64,000 nt of DNA, taken from Selaginella moellendorffii. Lineage: Eukaryota; Streptophyta; Lycopodiopsida; Selaginellales; Selaginellaceae. Both the position numbers and the translations under genes were made by a program. A model generated the notes under the pieces. That model did not search any database. It was not told the DNA's origin and worked only from the letters and a program-made list of their open reading frames with translations. Each line of letters begins with the position of its first letter. Within the stretch, counting starts at the first letter, position 1. The stretch spans positions 3,746-67,745 of the forward strand of contig NW_003314449.1 of the NCBI RefSeq assembly GCF_000143415.4, in the 5' to 3' direction. Positions 45,947-58,460 of this stretch are shown here, in pieces.

Positions 45947-48900
45947 CTTACCTTGTGCAGGTTGTGAGCTCGGCCCAACATGGGTATCTTCAACAGTAGC
46001 TGTTAACGCCATTTCAGCATCTGGGGGTGGCCACGCTCCTGCATACAGAGCTTGTGAGATAACATTTAAACTTAAAGTGCGTACTCACTAGGTTCGCAGA
46101 GAAGATACTGTTTTTCTTTGGCAACTGTAATTATATGCTCTATTGAAGTCACCTCTTCAATGGAGTTTGTCACCACAACACACGGGACACCCTTGAGTAG
46201 TGCGGCTCGAAAGAATAGTCCGCCGCAGTTGTACTCAACAACGCATTTGCCCTTGGAGTCGGAAGCAGGTGACCCACCCGCTATTGCGTTGAAGACCCAG
46301 CTGAGCATTTCCCATGCTGCACCTGGAGCTTTCTTTGGATTCGAAAGCTCCATAGCCATCTTTAGTTCCTCAGGCACGGGTAAATTGACCTCCCTCGGAT
46401 CAATTCGATTGGCCTTGTCGAACAAAGCTGGGAAGTCACTCCAGTCCCACTCTGCTGCAGGACCAATAACAAGGGCGAGTGTGAAGATGCGGACATTCGT
46501 CGGTATCTTCTTCTTAGCCATTATCCCATGGATCTCCCGCATCTCCTTGCCTTTCAATCGAGCCTTCACCTCGTTCAAGGCCTTCCAGAAATTGTGATAG
46601 GATTCGGAGTCGTAGATCATATAGTGGACTGAAGATTCCACCTCCGCAAGTCCCACCATTAAGTCAATGATGGAGCTGACTTCGTCTGCATGAGTGATCT
46701 CCTCGTTTGTGAAGTCCATCACACAAAAGATGTTCTTGACCTGCTCATCTCTGCGGGAAATGATGCTCCTCCACCTTTGATCCTCATCCGAATTCATGTA
46801 TACCTGGTAAGGTTCTCGATAGGCCTCTGCTACGGGGTCGAGCTGTTTCTGAAGCCGGCGGTCGACATCCCTCTTAATGAAATTTGGATACTGATCCAAC
46901 TTCTCAGCTTTACTTTTCGTGGCATCCCGCAGCAGATCGATGAACTTGGGGGCCCCCTTCACATACTCGTCGATGTCTTCATTTGACAAATCCAGCGCTT
47001 CCATCATCTCTTACGTGGTGTCGATGCTCACCCTCTCCACGGCCACTTGCTCAAAGATCCAATCCTTCAATAGCGCACGAGCTCTCAAAGTCGTGCACAA
47101 GTCCTCGTATGTCACAATATGGCCGGGAGTCATTTTGGTCTTGTTGAAGACTACCTCACCACGTAGAAGAGCATTAGCCACTGTCAGAAGGTCGTCGTCG
47201 TCTAGAGACCGCGAGAAACGCAAGGCATTGAGCTTCAAATCATTGGGCTTCCGGCCATCCTCCACACCCATTGAGTTTAGTAACTCTCTGTCATGGTATC
47301 TCCTCAGCACATCTACCCATTTGTCAAAAACAACTTTTGTCGTGAGTAGAATGTTATGGATGCTGAGTGTGTCATTGACCCCCAGTGTTTTCGAGAGAAG
47401 ACTCGAGAATTCTTGCAATGGAAATGGCATGAGGCCACATGCTATGCAACATGCAACGAGGCTTACCTGCCAGGCGCTAGTTGCTAGTGCACGTCTTTGT
47501 CCTGGTTTTTGTGGCTTCTTCAGTTGAACCCAGAGCTTCCGTGTTCGTGCCAATGTCTAGTGCAGACCCGATTTGTAGCACATTTCTTGCTTGACATTCT
47601 GCGTGTGGGAGATGTATATGATAGATCGGAGGGGTGAGTTGCCTTTTATCAGGCGGACAACTCTTGTCTTGAAGACTTTCTTCACCTCATCGCCCATCAT
47701 AATATCCACAACTATCTCTTGCATCGCCAAGCTAGAATGCTACCCGGAGACGGCATAGAACCGGATGTTCTGATCTTCCAACACCTTCCTATTGATCAAG
47801 TCTGGAAACCTCATCTCGCCCTTCATTGTTCGGTAGTAGGGGATCACGTCTACGATGTCGGGTGTTATTGGACTTGCCAGCATCTTCTGCTTCAGTTTCT
47901 CCACCCACTCATCAGATACTAGCCTATGGTTGTATTTGCTTTGGATGTCGATACGGCTCACATCAATTGTATATACTTTGTTGGAATAGTAACAAGTACT
48001 ATTATCTGCGATGATTTTTGCTGCCTCTTCTTGCTCTTTCTGCTCTTTGCGGCTCTTCTTTTTGGTGGGTGTAGTGTTCGAACCCGAGGCAATGGCATCA
48101 CTGAGTAGCTTATTTTTTGGAGCAGGAGAGTCGGACGTTGGCTTGAGCTTGACCACTCTTTTCTGCTTCTGGGTAGTTTCCAGATCGACCCCCTTCCCCT
48201 TCGCTTCGCGAACTGGAGGCACTCTCAACGGCTCAATGTTGGAATATAGTTTTTGAACATCGCCGTAGGTGAGGTCCGTGGATTCCATGTGATCTTCATA
48301 AACCCGCAACGTTTTTGAAATTGTGGGCCTCCTGGACAACCTCTCCCTAGCTCCCTCTAGGAATTCCTCATAGCCGCTGCCCCCTTCCGGGAAGCCGCTA
48401 GGATGTGCAAGGTGGATCTTGAAGGCAGACGCTGTCTCTACCACAAGTGCCAGTCCATATTCTTGCATGGAACTGCATGGAGTATCTGTCACTTGGATGA
48501 GGATCCCCGTGCATTCTTTTCTCCCACCATCTGTGTTGTACAGCCTTAGATCCTCGCCTTCCATCCCAAAAGTCCAACTGGTGAGCTCCTCCCCCTTCTC
48601 TGCATCCACATTGATAGTGGCTGTAAGAAGAACGCAATTCCTCGCCTGTTCAGAAATGCACAACAATTAGAGCTGACAGATGAAAAGCTAGCAGCTGGAA
48701 ATAACGTGAGGCCACACGCCATTCACCACTGCATCAAATGTCTTGAGGCTGCATCCTAAGATGGCGTGAGGCTACACGCCATCTGTAACCGGACTGCACT
48801 CGAGAGCCTAATCGGTGCATGCCAATGTTGCTACTGAATGGCATGTGGCCTCATGCCATTTTCTACTTGGCCTAAAAGACTTACCATTTGAAGCCGAATG

Positions 48901-51900
48901 GAGGAGTGACAATCGAGGCCGGACTCGCTGGCGAATGTGCACTATGTGTGCAGCGGATCTTAGCAACAAGGCTACTCTGCCACTTACAGTTGGAGAGTGG
49001 CACTGAAATCTCCCGGGACGCCAAGTGGGCTGCGTGTGAGTGGCAGAGTGGGCGGCGGAGTTGGCGGCAAAGTTACAAACTAGGTGTGTCTTGAAGTGGA
49101 CGCCGATGCACACAAGCGCGATGCGAGCGCGAGTGTGATGCAAGCGCGAGTGGACACCGATGCACACGAGAAACCTGTAGAGAAGGTAGATGAGCGCGAG
49201 TGGGAGCGCGATGCGAGCGCGAGTACGAAGCGAAATGCAAAACCTAACCTCACACGCGCGAAATGTCATGACGGTTGGTAATCCCGCAATGTCATCATTC
49301 CTCGGACTTGGGCGCCACCATTAATTTCTGGTTTGCCGCGCGCATGCATGCACGTGAAATCCAAAAGAAATCCGCAACGTCATCATTCCTCGGATTGCAT
49401 GCACGCGAAATCCAAAAAAAAGATCATGCTTGGGATATCATTTAATACCCTCGCTATATTTATACCATGCATGATTGGATATTCCAAAGCATCTTGTATT
49501 TCCAAAAATGCCAGATGTTCAGCTAAATAAAGAATGGTATACAAATCCCAAAAAATGCACCAAAAAATGCTCGGCGTCATCTGGCATTACCTCTTGAATG
49601 GCGTGGGGCCGCATGCCATTTTCAGGGGCACATAGGAGTATATTCCTAGAATATTCTGACACGCGCGAGATTTTTTTGAGTTTTCTGGAGATCCAACCGT
49701 TAGATCGCAACTAGATTTTACAGAATGGTATACAATGTCTTTCTTGATGACCCTGCAAAGAAGCATCTCGATCGGACAACATATGAGACCACACGAGCCT
49801 TACAATATTTCAGGGGCATTTGCCATAGATCCGACTGTTATTTTGCTCCAAGATTCTACAGTTTTGTGTGCATTGACCTTTCCATCGACACTGCAAAGGG
49901 ACATCACAATCAGATGCGGGATCACAAGAAACCAACTTCACTAACTCTGGTTTCACCAAGATCTACGTAAGGAGTTATGAAATGAAAGGACCCTCTCTAT
50001 TGAAATGTGTTTATGGTCCTAGGGGCATTGTGATATATCAAAGGATTTTGCATCAAGTTCTGTATTTGCATGTTTATCAAGCTACTGAATTGCTAAACCC
50101 TAAACCCTAAACCCTAAACATGTGGCAAATGCTGCGTGAAGAAAGATGCCCTTTCTGGGCAAATGCTATAAGAGGCAGATGCCAAGCAGATGTATCTCAG
50201 GCTAGCGAAGGGGACAAACGGAAGCTAGCTATAAACATGACGGGATGCAAATAGATTACTAGGCTGGTCCTGCGAAAATCAAAAACCATAATTGAAAACA
50301 TTGAAAATGCAAAAAAAAAGGTTTATAATATTTTTGAATTTTAAGCAACCAAAGGAATGTAAGTAGGGCATGTGTTTGTAAGTTTAAAAATGCCTCAACC
50401 ACTTAAATTCCCAAGTAAATAAAGCTGTTTCTATTTTTGGTACAGGTAAACTTTATAGCGTGTGGGCTCATGCAATTTTGAACCCAAAAATGCACCAAAA
50501 AATGCTCGACTAGCATTATTCTTTGAATGGCGTGTGGCCTTATATTGCCATAAATGGACATACACACACAGCATAATTATTCCTTTACACGGCGAATAAT
50601 CTTGGCACGGATCGCTGACACGGCATGGCAAAGTTCGAATCACTGACATGGCACAGCTGGATCGAGGCAAGGACATGATGTGACAAAGTTCAACGTCCGA
50701 CAGCAAAGTCTAGAAGCTACTCAGTTTGAAATTTGTCAGAGGAATCATAAGATCTTGTTTGTCAGAGGATTTGATGTGACGTTCAAGCGTGTGTTATTTT
50801 TGAATTCTCGAACTCATTCCTAGGTCTATCATTTTTGTGCGCCGTGTTCTTGGTTCCGCTGAGCGTAGTGAGCGCTGCTTGTGTAAGCGGCGTTGTGAGC
50901 TGTGGTTTATGCGTCTACAAGCGGTTGTGGCATTGCGAGCACCATTGCGAGCGGCAGTTTATGCGAGTGGCAGTTTGTGCGAGCGGCGCTACGAGCAGTT
51001 GCGGTGTTGCGAGCGGCGCTACGAGTAGTTGTGGTGTTGCGAGAGGCACTGTCTTTGGTGTGGCTATCGCTTCCTCTTGATATTCGGCACTTGTGCTTCC
51101 TGGTATGTTCACCATGGAATGGTTTAGGACCACATTTAGAAATGGCATGAGGCCACATGCCATCTTGGGCCCTTGCAATTTCATGGCTAGCGTATTGTCA
51201 TGTATGTTTTTACTTGCCTGCAGCTGTGTGTATATCAAGATGGCATGAGGCCTCATGCCAATTTTGTGAATGCGAAATTTCACGTGGGTGTCAATAGCAT
51301 GTTTGAATAATGGCATGTGGCCTCATGCTATTGAGGTTGTTTGGTATGTTATGATTTAGGCCATTCTCCAATCATTTTTTGTATGGTCTTAACTTCTTTT
51401 CTGCACTTTCAGAATGGCCTTCAGGGTTGGGGAAAAGGTTTACATTTTGAATGGTGGGAAGAGAGTTGCAAAAGGGACCCTTGTGTCTATAGATCGGAAC
51501 TTTGTTATACACTATCAAAGGCTTAGGGAAAGCAATGCTGCTGTATCAATAGAGACTGTCTTCGATGGGAATGTGGTCGCTATTGAACGAGGAGACATGG
51601 TCGTCGGGGTAAATGTTGTTGTTGCCTTGAAAAATCTTCAGAAGAAAGCAGATGTTGGGGACAGCGCAAGTGCGACGCATGTTCCCTCCGTAGATCTTAA
51701 GAACCGTGCTACATGGATTCAGGCAAAGGTGTTTCTAAACAACCCCGAGGGGGAGGTGGTAGCTGAGGGCTTAGCCACAGTTGTCGATCCAAGAGATGCG
51801 GTTGCTAATCAAGAATTGGGCTGGGATGATATTGGAGTTGTGATTTTAGAGGTTGTTGACACAGAAGAAAACAGTCTGACTATTGGAAGCATTGTGCGGT

Positions 51901-52261
51901 AGAAATTGAGGCACTTAGTGTTTGAGAATGTGAAGGATTCACAATCAAACACCACTACAACTGATGACAAAACATCTCTTCATGGGAAAAGAAAATACAC
52001 CTTCCTAAAGCGCAGCCAAAGGTATCTGAGCAACGAACTGAAAAGGCAGAAAATGGCGATGGAGGTTCGAATGGTCTCGACAGTTGCTTGTTGCAAGAGG
52101 AGGTGCTGTCAACATGCTGATTGGGATGCTATTGAAGAGGAGAGAGCAAGATACAAGACATTGTCCTGGAAGGCAGCTCGCAATTTTGTGTATGAAGCAT
52201 TACGGTCATCTGTTGATGCTTCAGAACATCAAGTGGGGGGCATGGTCTTCCAGAGGGGTTT

Positions 52262-54088
52262 TGTGAGACACAAAATCCCTAGGCCCCAGGGTGGAGCCGG
52301 AAGGGCGCCACATGGTAGTGGCCGAAGCGAGAGCCAAACGAGCGTAACACGTTTGGACCAAAAGCTCCGACTTGAAAAGTGAAGAGCGGGAGTGGAACTC
52401 CCAACGAATTGCTCGAGGAACAAGCACGAAGCGAGCAAAAGGCAAGGCTCCAAAAAGGGACCCAAAAGGACCAACACATGACACGTGGGAGTGTCCGAGA
52501 TGGACTCGAGATGGAGTCCGAGATGGAGTCCGAGATGGACCCGAGATGGAGTCCGAGATGGAGTCCGAGATGGAGTCCGAGGTGGACCCGAGATGGACCC
52601 TAGTTGGAGTCCAAAGTGGAGTCCGAGATGGACCCGAGATGGAGTCCGAGATGGAGTCCGAGATGGAGTCCGAGGTGGACCCAAGATGGACCCGAAATGG
52701 AGTCCGAGATGGAGTCCGAGATGGACCCAAGATGGAGTCCGAGATGGAGTCCGAGATGGAGTCCGAGGTGGACCCGAGATGGACCCGAAATGGAGTCTGA
52801 GATGGAGTCCGAGATGGACCCGAGATGGAGTCCGAGATGGAGTCCGAGATGGACCCGAGATGGACCCGAGATGGAGTTCGAGATGGAGTCCGAGATGGAG
52901 TCCGAGATGGAGTCCGAAGTCGAGACCGAGACCGGAACCGAGACCGGGACCGAGACCGAGACCGAGACCGAGATCGGGACCGAGACCGAGACCGAGGCCG
53001 AGGCCAAGACCGAGCCCGAGCCCGAGTCCGAGTCCGAATCTGAGTCCGAGTCCGAGTCCGAGTCCGAGTCCGAGTCCGAGTCCGGAGCCTGAGAGGGTGA
53101 AAGCCCAAAGCGTTCGTCTCCCAGACCCTGGGGGGTTTGGTGAGCTCCAAAAGTATAGTAGGGGGAGGACTGCAGTGGAGCCAGTTTGGCCAGGAAAGGC
53201 CAGTTTGGCCCAGGAAGGCCAGACCCAGTGTTGGGTGATGAACTGACCACTGGGAAGTCCAAGACTAGAGTGAATACGGACCGACAAGCGGGGTAGCTTG
53301 GTGAAGTGTTCAAGAGCCGGCTCTAGTTCCCCCGGGAGATCGACTGGCCGATGCTCCCAGTCCAAGTGTGGGTGGCACTACCTACTTGGATACCAAGCGT
53401 GGCTCAATGGAACCTCGCTCTAAGCCCATGGCTAGAGCACCTAAAGGCGATAGGTGGGGAGAGTACCCAGGTGGCTCGCGTAAGGCCACGGTGTTCCGAA
53501 ATGTTGTCCCAAAGGCCCAGACTGTGGAAAGGAAGAGGAGCAGTCCTCTGGGGTAGTGACCAAGGACACAGTCATGTGGTGAGGAAGTCCCAGAGGACCG
53601 TGGGACTTAGTGGTCGGGCCTGTGGGCCTCGATCCAGTGGCAGTGTTGGCAAACACGGCCAGGGGCAGAAAGGGACTTGGTAGGAACTGACAAAGGGACT
53701 TTGGGGAAGGCAATTCCCCAGGTCTGTGGGCATCCTAAGGATGCTAAGGAGTGGACCTAGGATGACCACTTGTGGACACATGGCCCAGTCTTGGAGAGAC
53801 GAGGTGGTGATGCAAGTGGTGTTGAACCACTAGTGCAGCAAAGGTGAATGGGCATGGCCTTAGCGTAACGGGCCGAGATGTCAGTGGTACCTTTGGGTGT
53901 TGGTCTCAGGACCGGACACGTGGAGCACTTGGACCAGGTGCAAGTGTGGAGTGGCATGGATGCCATTCTTGGGGCTAGCAAGTCCCAAGTCCTGAATTGG
54001 ACTGATGGAGGTTGTGAATGAGACTCCTCCAAGTGGTCGGAGGTGTGGTTAAGTGACTAAAGTAGAATGGAAAATTTAGTCATTTACA
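52262..54088 (+). mobile_element. Solo LTR (family C), 1827 bp, with TSD
   Basis: It begins TGTGAGACACAAAATCCC and ends TCATTTACA. GGTTT flanks it at 52257-52261 and 54089-54093, and the uninterrupted transposon copy 1 shows a single site. No internal domain is left, so this is a solo LTR made by LTR-LTR recombination. It contains a long GAGTCC/GAGATG array. Confidence 0.92.
52498..53092. repeat. GAGTCC/GAGATGG minisatellite inside the LTR
   Basis: The first part repeats GAGATGGAGTCC and GAGATGGACCC units; the last part grades into GAGACCGAGACC and then GAGTCCGAGTCC. Because units are multiples of three, frames stay open on both strands, which creates long low-complexity ORFs that are not genes. 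Confidence 0.95.
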
Positions 54089-54256
54089 GGTTTGGTTTGC
54101 ATGAAGGCATGGAGAATCATTTATGGAGTTCCTTGAACCACATTCTACAGAATCAAAACTGAGTTTGAGGAACAAAGGGTTCAACAGGCAGTCCATGGGA
54201 ACGACGGTACTCACAGGGTTAGAAGGTGGCTTGACCACAACATCGAGCAGAGAAGG

Positions 54257-56965
54257 TAGGTAGCTTTGTTAAAATCCTTATTGACACGGGTGCTTCGGAT
54301 ACTTTTGTGGCTGCAGACATAGTCCGGCAAGCCGGACTAATGGTGCGGTGGCTAGGCGAACCAAGGACTATAGAGTTTGTTCAAGGTAGCCAAAGCACCG
54401 ATGAGGTACTTCGACAAGCGAGAGTCGAAGTGGGGACTTGGAAGGTGGACATGGATTTCACCGTGTTGGACATGGCAGAATTTGACGTGATCTTCGGAAT
54501 GGACTGGTTCAATCGATTCGTGGTAGCCCTGCATGGACAAGGTAGAAACCTTGTGGTACTGGCGAATGCCCAAGGAAGAAGATCTAGGGTGGAGGCCCAA
54601 GATCTAAAGGTAGGGCAAAGCAAGGCCAAAGATTCCTGCTTAAACCTAGTGTCCACGAGAGGACAACTCACTAAAGGAACTAAGGTGGCCTTTTTGTGCT
54701 TACTCTCGGTGAAGAGTGACAAAAAGACAGGAATGGAAGAAGTACCTTTAGTGATCTAGCGGGTGTTGGACCAATTCCAAGATACCATGCCGGAGGAGCT
54801 ACCGGCGGGGCTACCCCCAGCACGACCAATAGAACATAAGATTGAGCTAGTCGAGGGTGCTGAGGCAGTGGTTCGTCCCCCTTATCGTTTGAACGAAAAA
54901 GAACTCAAGGAGCTCAAGTGCCAACTAGAGGAGTTGGTGGACAAAGGGTATGTTAGGTTGAGCAAGTCACCGTATGGGGCGCCGGTGTTATTTGTGAAAA
55001 AGAAAGATGGATCTATGCGCATGTGCATAGACTACCGGTTGCTCAACAAGTATACAAAGAAGAACAAGTACCCTTTGTCAAGGATTGAGGACCTGTTCGA
55101 TAGGTTGGGAAAGGCAAAATACTTCTCGAGGATTGACCTAAGGTCAGGATACTACCAGATCAGGGTAACCGAGGAAGATGGAGAAAAGACAACCTGTCAA
55201 ACGAGATATGGGAGCTTTGAGTTTCTGGTGATGCCCTTCGGGCTATGTAATGCGCCGGCAACGTTTTCGGCGCTAATGAACCACATCTTTGTACCCTATC
55301 TGGATCACTTCGTGGTCGTCTATATCGACGACATCCTGATCCATAGCGAGACGCTAGAGGAGCATGCCGAACACTTGGCGAAGGTGTTTGAGAAACTAAG
55401 GGAACACAAACTGTATGCTAAAGAGAGCAAATGTGACTTTGCTCAACAAGAGGTAAAGTTTCTCGGGCATGTGGTGGGCCAGGACGGGCTCAAGGTGGAC
55501 CTGGAGAAGGTCCAAGCGATCCAGGAATGGGAGCGACCATCCAATGTACATGAGTTGAGGGCATTCCTGGGCTATGCAACTACTATCGAAAGTTTATCAG
55601 ACACTATTCGAGAGTAGCCCTGCCTTAACAGACCAAACAGGAAAAGGGAAGATGGTGTGGACAGCGGAATGCAAGGCGGCATTCGTCCACCTGAAAGGGA
55701 AGTTGAGGAAGGCTCCCGTATTGGCATTACTAGACTTTGGTAAGGACTTTGAGGTAGAAACGGATACTTCGGACTTTGCGTTGGGCACAGTTTTGAAGCA
55801 AGACAACCATCCGGTAGCGTTCTTCTCGAAGAAGCTGGACAAGGCTCAACGAAAGTGGCCTGCCCATGAGAAGGAATTGTTTGCGGTGGTCAAGGCGCTC
55901 AAGGAGTGGCGACACTACCTTGGGAGACACTTCAAGGTTTACACGGACAATGTGGCAACGAAACACTTCTTGTCACAGCCCGACCTAAGAGGGAAACAAG
56001 GTCGGTGGGCCAATGCCTTGGCTGAGTTTGATTGCGAGATTCTGTACAAGCTTGGGAAGAGCAACATCGTGGCGGATGCGCTAAGTCGAAAAGCGAGCTT
56101 GAGGTTGGCAATATCCAGCGCAACAGCAACCTTCTGGGACGATGTGTCGACAGCATATGAGAACGATGGTCTAGCACAAAAAGTGTTGCTGAGGAATCTA
56201 GAGGCGCGGGAAGCTCACCAGAGTGGTGAGCTGCCAACGGAAGAGAAAACGGGCTATGCGGAACGCAACGGACTCATCTATTACAAGCAAACGAGGGTGT
56301 ATGTTCCAGAAGGGGAACTAAGGAAGGTGGCCTTAGAAGAGTGTCATGACGGACCGCTTGCGGGACACGGCGGAGTGCCCAAGATGATGGGCTTACTCAA
56401 AAGGAAGTACCATTGGCCAGATATGGCTAAGGACGTCCAAGACTATGTAAAGACATGTCTAACATGTCAGCAGGTAAAAGCCGTGACTAAGGCTAGTGGG
56501 GGCTTGTTGCAAAGCATCCCAATTCCAGATCGCCCGTGGAAATGTCTTACGATGGACTTCATCACGGGACTCCCCCCAAGCGAGGGGTTTGATGTGATAT
56601 TCGTGGTGGTGGACCGATTTTCGAAAATGGCACATTTCATACCCACCACAACGGAGGTGGATGCGGAAGGTGTGGCGAAGCTGTTCTTCGAGTGGTTCGA
56701 GTGCGGGGAAGACCGGAAGAGATCATCTCAGATCGAGATAAGATCTTCACCAGTAGGTTCTGGAGGACTCTCCTAGAACAGTATCGCACCAAGTTGAAAT
56801 TCAGCACAGCCTATCACCCACAGACAGGTATGGGGTATTAAGTCAAGTTGTTGGCACTAACACTTCTTGACAGACGGACAAATAGAAAGGGTGAATAGGC
56901 AGCTGGAGGATTATTTGCGATGCTATGTCTCGGGAGACCAAACCGATTGGGTAAGTCATTTGGGA
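54257..56965 (+). pseudogene. Gypsy family B pol fragment, copy 1 (protease to integrase)
   Basis: Protease: ILIDTGASDTFVAADI near 54275 and FDVIFGMDWFNRF near 54480. RT starts near 54763 with [10 protein letters not shown] near 55320. RNase H: VETDTSDFALG near 55756. Integrase: zinc-binding site near 56340-56470, MDFITGLPPSEGFD near 56550 and TAYHPQT near 56808. Breaks are TAG at 54757, one-base frameshifts near 55577 and 55624, and a short deletion near 56693. A GT..AG intron interrupts the integrase frame. The 5' end abuts the truncated transposon, and the 3' end switches to family A at about 56966. Confidence 0.88.
56828..56873 (+). other. 46-bp intron in integrase of family B, copy 1
   Basis: GTATGGGG at the start and TTCTTGACAG at the end. 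Removal joins ACAG and ACGGAC to give the conserved TDGQ motif in frame. The same insert is at 60830-60876 in copy 2. Confidence 0.8.
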
Positions 56966-58460
56966 CTACTATACAAAAGCATGCTGACAAGCTGGTGTCT
57001 ATGAAACAAAATACTACTCTTCGTCAACTCAGTCGACGGAAGAGTAATTCTTGCAAAATTAAACTTGCGATAGTATCCCACCAAACCGAGAAAGGAATGA
57101 ACATCTGATACAATGGTTAGGACTTCCCAGGACTTCACCACTTCCACCTTCTTTAGATCCACCTCAATTACGCCACCACCAACTATATGTCCGAGAAAGT
57201 TTACATGCAATTGTCCAAAAGCACATTTACTTTTCTTAGTATATAGTTTGTGTTCGCGCAACTTCTAAAACACCAGCTCCAAATGTTTCAAATGATCCTC
57301 CAACATTTCGTTGAAGACTAGAGCATTGTCGATGTATAGGACAGCAAATGTGTCCAAATAATCTCTAAATATTCTATCCATCATAGTGTTGAACGTTGCC
57401 AGAGCATTGCATAACCCAAACGGCATAACAAGGAACTCATAAGATCCATATCGAGTCTTAAAGGTTGTCTTCTCCACATCCTAATCTACAACCATATCTG
57501 ATGATACTTGGACCACAAATCAAATCATGTAAAATACTTAGCCTTTAAGAGTTGGTCAAACAAGTCATTAATGCTAGGCAAAGGATAATTGTTTTTAACC
57601 GTGATCTTGTTGAGTGCCCCATAGTCAATACACATCCTCATGGTTCCATCCTTTTTCATAACAAAAAGGACCGGCACTCCATAAGGTGACATGCTTGGTC
57701 GGATATGACCTTTATCAAAAAGCTTTGTGAGTTGCTTCTTGAGTTCAGCCATCTCCTTGATGTTCAAACAATACAGAGCTTTTGTAGGTGGTTTAGAACC
57801 TGGAATAACCTCAATCCGATGATCAATCTCACGGCTAGGAGGTAGCCCTGGTGGTAAATCCTTAGGAAAGATATCCTGATTCCTTGCCAACAACTCCAAT
57901 ATCTTTGTTGGTACAGCATGAACTCCATCACCAATTTGAATTGAGTTACCAACACTCTTAGCTTCCATCATTTGAACCCAAAAGGTCCGATATCCCCTCT
58001 TAGCTACATTTTGAGCAGCCCTCGCAGTTAAGAACTTTGCATCCCAATCCTTTGAGGAACGCCTTTGCAACTGGGAGGATACATCAAGACATCTTTCTAA
58101 ATTCAACGTGATACAACTTTGTCCAGCACCATAAATCCCTTTTATATATTTTTTGAAGAAATCCATACCAAATACCATCTAAAAATCTGGTGTCATCAAC
58201 ACTACCAAGTCCACTCTTTCTTTCCTCTTGGATATTTTTATTGGAACATCACTCACAAACCTTCTGGCTACTTGCCCACCTTCCACAAATAGGAAGTGCA
58301 TAGGTGATATTTGAACTTTGAAACTCATGCAACTGGGGGCAGCTGCAAAACTTCATCATCCTCAGACCCTGAAGAGGAGTCCGATTGCTTAGGTTTAGCG
58401 GGTTTAGCTACCTCAGCTTCTTTCTTCCTCTTCTTGTTCTCCTTCAATTTGCAAACTTCC
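56966..58460 (-). pseudogene. Family A deletion derivative (gag start, protease to RT)
   Basis: On the minus strand, the gag N-terminus ([20 protein letters not shown], near 58440) is fused directly to late protease (near 58310, SPMHF region in chromovirus A). Capsid and zinc knuckle are therefore deleted. RT continues to 56966 with stops and frameshifts. It is an older relative of the element at 20459. Confidence 0.85.

Larger units (their letters stand above)
43253..48887 (-). pseudogene. ParB/HAD transposon gene, copy 2 (fuller, with acidic exons)
   Basis: The HAD exon is 44111-43253, with the same DLNGVL start and a one-frame break near 43625. Exons upstream include the Pro/Ala linker, and an acidic region at 45614-45099, rich in Glu/Asp/Lys, that is absent from copy 1. 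The ParB-like exon series is 48645 to about 46089. The likely ATG is at 48887-48885, directly before the GTAAGTC donor. Stops peculiar to this copy are TAA at 47010-47008 (CAA in copy 1) and TAG near 47558 (GAG in copy 1). At the codon that is TAG in copy 1 (37295) it reads CAG. Comparing copies therefore shows the ancestral frame was open at each of these points. Confidence 0.75.
42811..54256. mobile_element. DNA transposon copy 2, inverted, truncated
   Basis: Reading right to left it matches copy 1 from its right end inward. The terminal inverted repeat (AAGCTCTATTTCG) starts at 42811. The ParB/HAD gene is at 43253-48887, the intergenic region follows, and the transposase N-terminus is at 51414-52261. 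A solo LTR interrupts the transposase, which resumes at 54094-54256 with an internal deletion. The element then ends abruptly against gypsy sequence. The second terminus is missing. Confidence 0.85.
51414..54256 (+). pseudogene. DUF7869 transposase gene, copy 2, interrupted and truncated
   Basis: The N-terminal part (51414-52261) equals copy 1 with a TAG at 51900 replacing a tryptophan codon. An LTR splits it at 52261. After the LTR (54094 on) the frame resumes for about 110 bases (CMKAWRIIYGVP-like region). It then skips forward roughly 360 bp relative to copy 1 and ends at 54256. Confidence 0.85.

Noticed and set aside
52221-53365. Long ORFs of 309 and 378 codons on the minus strand and 253 on the plus strand
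   Set aside because: They are Ser/Arg/Glu/Gly repeats produced by the triplet-phase minisatellite in the solo LTR, open in several frames at once. They are not genes.
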